Positions 55,979 to 64,000 of a stretch of DNA of 64,000 nucleotides are shown here, piece after piece. Both the position numbers and the translations under genes were made by a program. Positions within the stretch are counted from its first letter, which is position 1. Every line of letters begins with the position of its first letter. Source of the stretch: Myrica gale (taxonomy: Eukaryota > Streptophyta > Magnoliopsida > Fagales > Myricaceae); assembly GCA_963930655.1 (NCBI GenBank), contig OZ005620.1, positions 18,915,001 through 18,979,000 on the forward strand, given 5' to 3'. The notes under the pieces are model-generated. The model was given only the letters and a program-made list of their open reading frames with translations. It was not told where the DNA came from and searched no databases.

Positions 55979-57474
55979 GAATACCATGTCTGCAAAGAAG
56001 AAAAACAAGACATATATCAAGGGGGAAAATCAACTTTTGATCGCAAGTGTGAGTTCAATATTATTTTATATTTAAATTATTAAATTCATCTCATTAAACT
56101 TTAAAATTAGTGAATTTATCAATATGTGTCGTAATACTATTATCAAAATATGCAAAAAAAAAACAACGTGACAAAATATTAATTATAAGACATGAAATCG
56201 CACACATTGATGAATTATTTATATTTACAGAAATTTCTTAGCAATAGATGTAGTTCTTTTTATAAACTTTCTCGAGATAAATAAGTGCCAGAAAGAAACT
56301 GTCATCTCAGTTTATCACAAGGTGAAACAATTGGGAATTCCATTCAACTCTGCTCGCTAATTAATTCACACTGTTTGACAGTTAAGATGGAAGAAAAAGA
56401 CAGAATCGTGACAACCGTAGATTGCGGGCAGCAGAGGTTTGTAGCATTTTGATCTTCCAGGTAATAATATATTGCAGAAAGTTCTCCGTATTACATTTTG
56501 ATCTTCTGGTCATTCTTTAACTCACGGAATTGTTAGAGAATATAATTTAAATAATAAATTTTTTTTATATATTTTATTTCAATTTTAATTAAATATTATA
56601 TGTGTTAAAATTTTTAATTAAAAAAAAGTTCAATCCACGTGTGAAAGGAGTGTTAAAAAATATAATTCAAATAATAAAATATGTCTCTACCAATATGCTT
56701 AAGCTTTTGAGATGAGAGGTAAATTCACAGTAACAACTACAAAACATGCCAAGAAGAAGCCCCATAATTCCAGACTTAAAAAATTGTGTTACAAGCCATT
56801 TTTTTTAATTTTAACGATAAGATTTTGACTTGGGATATAGTGTGACAAATTTGGAAGTCTGAGGTGTAAATTATAAAAATAGTGATAGGTGTCATGTCCT
56901 TAAAAGGTAAATACAACAGACGTTTCTTCAACAGGAAGCACCCGACGACGCCGACGTGCTCCATTGCTGATCTCCCTGACGAAAATTCGTCTAAGGTATG
57001 CCTTCCTTGATGAGTTTGAAGATCCTCCAACCGCGAACCCTCCAAAAATGGTTTTTATCTCACGGATCAATCTTTGAGGCCAATGCCTTTCTTCCTTTGC
57101 GAGTCTCTGATTTTGCACCCTAGAGTCGTAACGGTTCCCCTGGAGGCGATTGTTTGGCCTGGGTCGTTGTTTGGCTCACTCTCTTCTCCTCAATTTAGGG
57201 GAGGCCTCTCAAATATTACAATTGTAAACCTCCTGAGGAGTCCTCGCTGGATCGGTGATTTTATCTGCCTTTTTAGGTGAACACACTCATCTATGTCGAG
57301 ACCATTATCATCATGGAAACGGCAGAAAATGCTGTCTTTCTCGCGAAGACTTTGAGCGGCATAAACTGCAACTTCGGACGATCTACTCGCACATACACCT
57401 TCTTGTCTTTCTTCATCGTCAAGGCTCTACTAAGAATCGCTTTCTTTTATCTTTTTGGCCAGCGCCTCCCGAGG
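55979..57474. other. Intergenic DNA without recognised gene
   Basis: 55979-56880 is AT-rich. 56930-57470 is more balanced in base composition and has several short frames (for example METAENAVFLAKTLSGINCN at 57316), but I recognise no family. It could be a decayed gene or element. Confidence 0.4.
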
Positions 57475-57604
57475 TCGGTTATTGTGTGAGTGTGTGAGTA
57501 CACGACTGAGATTAGATTGTGTGAAATCTAATGACTGAAACAATGTCACGTAAATTAATGAAACCGGGTCCCACTCACACACTCTCTCTAATCACACAAT
57601 AACT
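57475..57604. repeat. Short inverted repeat
   Basis: GGTTATTGTGTGAGTGTGTGA (57477) pairs with TCACACACTCTCTCTAATCA followed by CACAATAAC (57573-57602) around a loop of about 75 bp. It may be a small foldback element or a hairpin; no function is evident. Confidence 0.6.
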
Positions 57605-58081
57605 TTTGCTCCCAAAATTGGAAGCCTATCCTGAACGGGCTACAGGACCATATTCTCTCCGTATTCATGTACTTATAGGATTTCTCTATAAATTCTCTGA
57701 AAGTCTCTAAAGGTTTCTTGCCTAGGGAGAAAGAGAATGTCTCATCTGTCAAAACTGCAACGATAGCCGTAAGAACCATTTTATCCTCGGAATCTTACAC
57801 GCTCAACTTATCCTAGTTGAATCAGGCTACGTAGTTGTAGAGACTCACCTTTTTGTTATCAGACCGACAAGAGATGGATCGTTGGCTTTTTCTGTCGAGT
57901 TCGGTTATGGTGTTAAGCGAAGTTGTGTGAAGCGAAGTGAAGCAGCGGTGAGGATAAAACCGGATGCCATCCGACGGTCAAGAAGCTGCCAGCAAATAAA
58001 TGAGAACATGCTTTCAAACCGGGTCCCTTATTCATCCGGTTTTATAGAAACCGGTGATCATTAAACCGGTTCAATACCCAA

Positions 58082-58430
58082 ATGGCCTGGTTTATAGCAA
58101 TCGGGATTGGGGATTCGAATTCGAATCCCCCCCATTCCGTTCCCCATTTGGAAACCTGCTCCTCCCGATTTGGAAACCACCACCGATTTGGAAGCTCCTG
58201 GCCATTTGAAAACCTGCTCTTCCCGATTTGGAAACCACCACCGATTTGGAAGCTCCCGACCATTTGGAACCTGCTCCTCTCGATTTGGAAACCACGGTTT
58301 GCAAATTCCTCTCCCGATTTCGAAACCACCACCACCGCCACCGCCACCTATTTGGAACCCGTTCTCACCATTTGAAAACCACCACCACCACCGATTTGGA
58401 AGCTCTTGGCCATTTGGAACCTGCTCTCTC
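58082..58430 (+). repeat. Left TIR with subterminal tandem modules
   Basis: After a unique block with GGATTCGAATTCGAATCCCC, the TIR repeats two modules. One is CGATTTGGAAACCACCACC; the other is GATTTGGAAGCTC followed by CCATTTGGAACCTGCTCCTC. They occur several times each from 58140 to 58430. The modules give spurious open frames on both strands. Arrays of short subterminal repeats are often transposase binding sites. Confidence 0.85.
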
Positions 58431-59596
58431 TCTTGTTCAGGTATATGTTGTTTTCCCATATGTACAAATTGCATATAATATTCTTATATAAAAATGATTC
58501 GACATGGAAAAATTGTTGGGTCAAGGTATATGAAGTTGTTTGAAAGACACCTTGATGTGCCCTAAGATCCTAACTCGTCTATGTATTGAGTACCGAGGTC
58601 AAGGTTTTGGTTGTGGCTTTGGATGGAGTCGATGAATACCTTATTGCATCTGTGCAGAGAGCTTGTGTAGAAATTTCTAATAAAATTTAAGGAGAGCCGC
58701 AAAATTTGGACTTTGGATAATACGAAATAAACTTGTGGTTGGCTGAGGCTCTTGTTTAAGTTCTTTTGTCTTGTGCTGAAGCCTGAAAGAAGTCTCGTAG
58801 CCACCAGCTAGTCTATTTGGGTTATCGAGAAGTGGGCTACCAATTTCTTGTAACCAAATGAATTATGTCCAATGAGTAAATACTTCAGCGTTCTGTTCCA
58901 GTTTTTCTAGTTAAAAATATTGCATTTGTTCAGTACTAGAAGAATTGAAGTCGTGTACCCATAAAGCATAGCAGCTAAATCTGATTCTGTAGTTTGCACT
59001 TTGCACTTTGCAGCGCATATATATATATATCTGGGCTCTTTTTCACCGACTTCACATTGCACGGGAGGAGTGAATCATGTATACAGTAACATCTCTTTCT
59101 GTCTCCCCCTCTGCAGCATTGCCTCCAAACATTACCTAAGAAGTGAGAAGAGAAACAGAAAGATAGAGGTATCTATGCTGTGCACAATAAAATGAGATCG
59201 CAAAAATTGATCTTTGTGGTTCCCCTCTAAATCTGCAAGTCCTTTTTCAAACCTAGGAAAACTTTTTTCTATGTATTGAGTTCTATTGATTTAATTAAAA
59301 AAAGAGGGAAAGAGGCATGTTGATGGCATCAATCATCTTGCATATTTACATTGAATAGTTTATTAGTTTTGGGTTTTTTTCAGTCTATTTAATTACAAGC
59401 GGAAGAACTAATGTACTGTAGAGAATTTAAAGGTTCAGCAAAGGTTCAGCATCTCTTTATTAATATACGTAGTTTGAAAAGTATTGCGAGCAATTAATAC
59501 TCATTGGAGAGAGAGAGCATGTCGAATATCTATATATATTAGGTGCTTGATTTCCCTTTTTGATACTCGTTCTATTTATATGTATGACCTCTCAAT
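58431..59596. other. Region between left TIR and FAR1-like ORF
   Basis: AT-rich, with a (TA)n tract at about 59018-59030. No gene is recognised; it may contain the promoter and leader of the FAR1-like frame. Confidence 0.45.
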
Positions 59597-60574
59597 ATGG
59601 CCCAAATGGAAGGCATGAATCCCAATATCGTGTGCCGAAACTCTAGTAGTAATGTTAACCCCGAAGGTGAGTTGGGTGTTCTTAATTTGAACAACAAAGT
59701 TGGTGATTATGACTTTTTTCTCAGTTGGATTTCTTGGTTGGTACGTGCAGGTGACATGGTTTGGGCAGACAACAGGGAAAAAGTTGATGTTTGGAGCCTA
59801 GAGTGGGCGAATGTTGACCATGTGTATGAATGGTACAATCGATATGCAACCATGAAAGGCTTTAGCATTCGTAGACATACCGCGTTCAAGCATAGACAAT
59901 ATGGGTATTGGACATCAAAATCTTTTGCTTGTAGTAGAGAAGGGAAGAAAAAAGAGAGAGATTCACTTGTGCCGGTGAAGCGAGAACGACCGGATACGAG
60001 ATGTGGGTGTCTCGCAAGTATTACTGTTCAGCGGCTGCGTAATGGGAAGTATTGGATCTCCGAATGGCATCCGGAACATAATCATGATGTGGCGACTCCT
60101 TCGAAAGTTCACATGCTCCGTTCTCAAAGAAAAATGAGTGAGCTGCAGCGTGTGGAAGCTATACATTCAGATAGAGCGGGCATTCAGCCTAAACTGGCCT
60201 TGGATTTCATGGCGGCGCAAGCTGGGGGTAGACAAAATTTGGGATTCACTCATCAGGACCTCAAAAATTATTTAAATGGTATAAGATCAAAACAGATGGA
60301 AATTGGTGTAGCCGGTGTTCTTCTTAACTGGTTCGGTGATCAGTTGAAAAAGGATTCCGAGTTTTACTTTCGGGTGATGATGGATGGAGATGAGCACATT
60401 ACTAACGTCTTCTGGTCGGACCACGTCATGCGAAATGACTATGTGATATTCGGGGACTTTGTATCCTTTAACACGACTTACAGGACAAACAATGAGCACA
60501 GGCCTAAAAAAAAAGAATATTTATCTAGGAATCACCTTACTGCAACTCTCATCTTCTGTAATTTTGAGGTTTGA
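59597..60574 (+). pseudogene. FAR1-related / Mutator-like transposase, truncated
   Basis: The 325-aa frame starts with a FAR1-type DNA-binding domain (about residues 75-165). Its zinc ligands are visible in SKSFACSREGKK, RCGCLASITVQ and WHPEHNHDV. The linker GFTHQDLKNYLNGIRSKQM follows, then the beginning of the MULE-transposase domain, ITNVFWSDHVMRNDYVIFGD then FVSFNTTYRTN. In relatives that I recall this last motif is SFDTTYRTN, and its Asp is the first catalytic acid; here it is Asn. The frame then meets an A-run (AAAAAAAAAGAA) and ends at 60574, without the rest of the DDE domain, SWIM finger or C-terminus. It could be a dead transposase or a decayed FRS gene. The surrounding TIRs favour the former. 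Confidence 0.75.
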
Positions 60575-61744
60575 AAGTTACACCTTACTGTATATAAGTT
60601 TGAGTTTTCATCACATATAAGTTTGTGTCACCTCATTGTTGCAAAAGGTTACACCTTACTGCATATAAGTTTGTGTCACCTCATTTTCATCACAAATAGG
60701 AATGAAACAAAGATAAAACATTAGGATTTATGGAGTTCCTATGTGTTTATTTATTAAAAATAAATATTACATGGACTGGATTGGATTGGTAATTAGGCCT
60801 TCTTTTTAAAAGTTTCTAACTCGGTTCAGTTACATTGGTTATCTGCTATTTTGCAGTACAAAGCTCATGGTATTGACTGGAGCTGGAGTTAGCACAGAGT
60901 GGTCATTGTTTTTGAAACTCAGCTACTATATGTGACTAACATTAAACTGCAACCTGTCTGATTTAAAGCTTCTTGGAAATTTTCACAAATTACTATTTCT
61001 ATAAACACAAAGAACTAAGGGATGTTTCTGTTTTGCGTTTTACATCTTTTTGTTGAGGACCTTACGATGTTTGCTGATGGGATGCTTATCAAACGATCAA
61101 ATTAAACCTTACGATGTTAAGGACCATGTTGTTAGATGAACTGCAGACTTACGATGGGATGTTTGACCATGTTGTTAGATGAACTGCAGACTTATCAAAC
61201 AACCTGTCTGATTCAGCAAATGTTTTGCACCGTGAGTTAAAGCCCAGCAATTTGTTTCTGAATGCAAATTGTGACCACGATATATGAAAGTCACAAATGC
61301 ACACCAAGCTACAGGTCTTTGCCCAACTCTGAGCCGAGGCAGCTGCATTTTTTAGGTGAGAACAATTGGGAGGATCGAAATTCAGAAAGTAGATTGAATT
61401 TTCTGTCGCTTCTGCAACCCAGAGATGATTCATTTGGTCCTTCGCCTTCTTGATGAGATTACAGAAGCTAACCTGTAATGTGGAATCTATAAGCTGTCAC
61501 CAATACAAACTATCACGGGTTTTTTGGTGCCAAAGTGTCTGTGGGGGAGTGCGGGGAAAGGGGGAAATTCGAAGATCATGTTCAGCAACAAACATGTAAA
61601 AAGAAGAGTCACAAAGAAAAGCCACTTACGCTAACAAACCATAACCACATGAAATGTAGCATAGCTTTAATAGATTATACAAAAACAAACCATAACCGCA
61701 TAAAATGTAGCATAGCTTTAATAAATTATACAAAAACAAACCAT
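60575..61744. repeat. Spacer with several short tandem duplications
   Basis: GTTACACCTTACTG(T/C)ATATAAGT occurs at 60576 and 60647. GACCATGTTGTTAGATGAAC occurs at about 61121 and 61167 (period about 47). Two copies of a 51-bp unit beginning ACAAACCATAACC lie at 61634-61684 and 61685-61735, just before the GRF stop codon. No gene is recognised in the spacer. Confidence 0.7.
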
Positions 61745-62612
61745 TTACACTAGCATTAAAAGTGATCCACTTGGCTTTCCTTTAGATGATGCATAGTAGG
61801 CTGCAAGAAAACCGACAACAAAGAAGAGCCACAACCACATGACTGCCCGTCGGTTGGAATTACGCAGTTGGATGTACTGTTGCTGCAATTGTACGCAGTG
61901 AGTCCGCAGACCATCAATATCCACCTGCGCTTTCTTGAGGAGGTTCTCATATTTCTCCTGCTGAGCAGTCATCTCCAGCCGATGCCGCGTTGCTTCGTGC
62001 TTCATCGCAGCGACGTGGTCCAAAATGAGTTCCTCAACCACTAGGTTGCAACACATCTCCAGCTCAGCCTTCGTGCTTCCAGATGCAGCCTTTGCATATT
62101 CATGGTGTGCCACCTCTCCCCCCTGCGCCCTGTCTTGTCTAACCCACCAATCGCACCAGGCAAAGTAGCGGCAATGGTGATTTTCCCCATACTGCACCAA
62201 ACACATTCGTCGTTATGGAAACTTAAGTACATAAATAAAGGGAGGACCAAATAAAATGGTTTCCCATTTGCAGAAGAAGAAATTGCTTACCTTGAATTTT
62301 TTACATCCATAAAACTGTTTTTCGTAATTGTCTGGGGTATATGCGGTTTTCTTGACAGCTTCAATTCCACAAAAGCACACAGGTTTCCTCACATAAGTTT
62401 GGGGGCGTGTGCCTGAGCTTTTCACTATTGGGATAAGAAATTACCAACTGTAGGTATACACAAAAACTTTAGGAATCAAAATGGTAATTGCCAACTCACG
62501 TGTCAGCTGTTGCGAAATCCATTGTGACAGTCGATCTACTTGCAGAAGTAGAGGACGGGGTTCCCCTATGTTGACTGGAGCTACTCCTTCCACTACTCCT
62601 CGACGGGGTCAT
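61745..62612 (-). CDS. GRF-type zinc finger, coiled-coil, tail-anchored protein
   Basis: Three minus-strand exons give one open 228-aa frame: 62500-62612, 62291-62417 and 61745-62191. Exon 1 is a Ser/Arg/Thr-rich start (MTPSRSSGRSSSSQHRGT). Exon 2 carries the first half of the GRF finger (PVCFCGIEAVKKTAYT, KQFYGCKKFK) and exon 3 the second half (ENHHCRYFAWCDWW). A coiled coil follows (MTAQQEKYENLLKKAQVDID), then a C-terminal membrane helix (AVMWLWLFFVVGFLAAYY) and a short tail. All finger cysteines are present. The exon 2 acceptor used here is GAAAAG/CTCAGG; the more obvious TAG six bases earlier would shift frame, so this junction needs RNA support. GRF fingers bind single-stranded DNA elsewhere; the membrane-anchored plant form has no known role. 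It lies inside a large TIR element, convergent with a transposase-like frame. Confidence 0.72.
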
Positions 62613-63749
62613 TTTCAATAAGGTGGTAAAGGGGTGGGATGAGGAAAGTCTTAGGTTCAAATCTTGTAACCAAGAAATCAGAGGGAGATTCAGCTAGGGA
62701 TAACATTAACCAGTATTCTAAATGGAATATTTGCACTACAGAGACACACCTCCAGCAATCGTGATAAAAAGCTTCACGATTAGAAATTAGAATTTGACTA
62801 CTGATAACAAGAATCTTTTTCCAGCAATCACATAGATGCAACTAAAACTATATAGTGATCAAATTTTACTGTAATTAGAGTTCACATGGAATGATTATCC
62901 ACCTTTAGTAGTGATGACTCATTTCGCACTTTCAGATTTTCAAAGATTTGTTGTAGCCACCAACCTTTTAACAAGGAGAAGAAACTCATTTTTTTCTTCT
63001 TTTTTTTTTTGTAACAATTGAGTGTAACAAAAACCAAAAGAGAAGGCACCGAGGAAGAAGGGCCTACTACGCACCCTCACTAAACATGGGCTAAATTTTC
63101 TCAAGATGAATGGTTTATGTTTTGAATTCCGCTTCCATTTTGGTTGGGGACTTACAGATAAGAGGAACCGAGGTAGAGGAAAAAGTAGATTAACTGATAT
63201 GTAATCAAGTAATCAACCCTTGAACTAAAAAAGGAACAAGTGTTTTATCAATAACATATCACCCAGACAAACATAGGAAGCTCTCTGAACTCTATAAGCT
63301 GCAAAACCGCAGATCTGGAAATGATTATTTAGGCCACTGGCTGCAGTTGGATGTAAATATTGCAAACATCGGACGAAAGAAATTGTTCAATCCATTTCAG
63401 AGCTATGATTGTGGGGAGCCTTATTCACAAGAAACGAATGAAATATATGCACTCTGCTAAGGAAGAAGACCATGAAAGGTACTGCAATGCAACAAGACAA
63501 GTCCAAAGGCCAAAGCACATAGCTTTGTTGAATAAAACAACATGCTTCCATATTTAAACCATCCATGTCATGTCAGTGCATCAACCAGCAACAAATATGT
63601 GATTGCCAAAATCATGTTCATTTCCGGTAGATCATGTCATCAAGTTCTCATCTAGAGATACCTCTCAAAATTGACATATTTGCCATTTAACTACAAATAG
63701 CTACACACTGGAACAAGGTCAAATACATACTTACATATGATGAATAAAC
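62613..63749. other. Upstream region of the GRF gene to the right TIR
   Basis: AT-rich, with no gene recognised. A polymerase III box B-like phrase (AGGTTCAAATC, 62653) with GTGGTAAAGG before it hints at a decayed SINE, but this is weak. A T-run lies at 62999-63011. Confidence 0.4.
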
Positions 63750-64000
63750 AAATCGGGAGGAGCAGGTTCCAAATCGGGAGGAGCGGGTTCCAAATGGCCG
63801 GGAGCTTCCAAATCGGTGGTGGTGGTGGTTTTCAAATGGTGAGAACGGGTTCCAAATTGGTGGTGGTGGTGGTGGTTTCGAAATCGGGAGAGGAATTTGA
63901 ATCGGTGGTGGTTTCCAAATCGGGAGGAGCAGGTTTCCAAATGGGGAACGAAATGGGGGGGATTCGAATCCCTAATCCCGATAGCTATAAACCATGCCAT
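63750..64000 (-). repeat. Right TIR (partial, reaches window edge)
   Basis: Reverse complement of the left TIR, with fewer module copies. It shows AAATCGGGAGGAGCAGGTTC, GGTGGTGGTGGTGGTTTCGA and, at the end, GGGGGATTCGAATCCCTAAT. Sequence identity to the left TIR is high outside module-number differences. Confidence 0.85.

Larger units (their letters stand above)
58082..64000. mobile_element. Large Mutator-like element with repeat-rich TIRs, a FAR1-like ORF and a GRF zinc-finger gene (cut by window edge)
   Basis: 58082-58430 and 63750-64000 are inverted copies. The left begins ATGGCCTGGTTTATAGCAAT; the right, reversed, begins ATGGCATGGTTTATAGCTAT. About 5.3 kb lies between them. It contains a FAR1-domain/MULE-transposase-like frame (59597-60574, plus) and an intact-looking GRF zinc-finger gene (61745-62612, minus), which are convergent. 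The right TIR reaches the last base of the window, so the outer end and the target duplication cannot be checked. A Mutator-like identity is inferred from the transposase type; no CACTA-type ends are seen. Confidence 0.7.

Noticed and set aside
57255-57497. Frame with a histidine-rich stretch (HLCRDHYHHGNGRKCC)
   Set aside because: The Cys/His spacing does not match a known zinc finger, and other frames across the same stretch are equally open.
58042-58491. Several overlapping long open frames rich in Pro/Thr/His or Gly
   Set aside because: They come from the short tandem modules of the TIR. Frames are open on both strands because the repeat unit lacks stops.

Overview
The window is nuclear DNA of a flowering plant. 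The genes have GT-AG introns and AT-rich intergenic space, the protein families are plant-specific (ABCC10, HPGT, GBF-type bZIP, DUF1191, FAR1-like), and plant-type L1 LINEs, Mutator-like (MULE), hAT-like and SINE elements are abundant. It is probably a woody rosid eudicot; I cannot name the species.

Six genes anchor the window. They are a truncated or decayed GBF-type bZIP gene (16.2-17.8 kb, minus); a complete 12-exon hydroxyproline O-galactosyltransferase gene (HPGT, 21.06-26.20 kb, minus); the V-ATPase subunit E gene (29.13-31.52 kb, plus); an 11-exon ABCC10-type ABC transporter (42.78-49.31 kb, plus); an intronless 6-phosphogluconate dehydrogenase (51.59-53.08 kb, plus); and an intronless DUF1191 membrane protein (53.87-54.74 kb, minus). 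I joined the exons of HPGT, VHA-E and ABCC10 by splice site and phase. Each gives one uninterrupted frame (348, 230 and 1486 aa), so these three look functional. I see no pathway linking the six genes.

The rest is mobile DNA. From 0 to 14 kb there is an L1 LINE broken by later insertions. One is a Pack-MULE (about 1.03-3.41 kb) carrying pieces of at least three host genes: HOOKLESS1-like, a receptor-like kinase and GOLDEN2-like. Another insertion, at 5.09 kb, begins with an hAT-like end; the 5.09-11.5 kb interval also holds a foldback MITE and a second MULE (6920-10332, 9-bp target duplication) with a GRF zinc-finger gene. From 26.9 to 28.4 kb there are two small elements with perfect target duplications. 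From 32.5 to 34.3 kb there are remnants of a GRF zinc-finger gene, a MULE transposase tail and a duplicated ABCC10 3' end. From 35.9 to 40.3 kb there are two more LINE remnants. From 58.1 kb to the right edge, long inverted repeats bracket a FAR1/MULE-type transposase-like ORF and an apparently intact GRF zinc-finger gene.

The most interesting pattern is a small protein with an N-terminal GRF zinc finger, a coiled coil and a C-terminal membrane anchor. It appears three times, each time inside or beside Mutator-like DNA. In two cases it is convergent with transposase sequence, the same layout as the mudrA/mudrB pair of maize MuDR. I infer that it may be an accessory gene of a MULE lineage.
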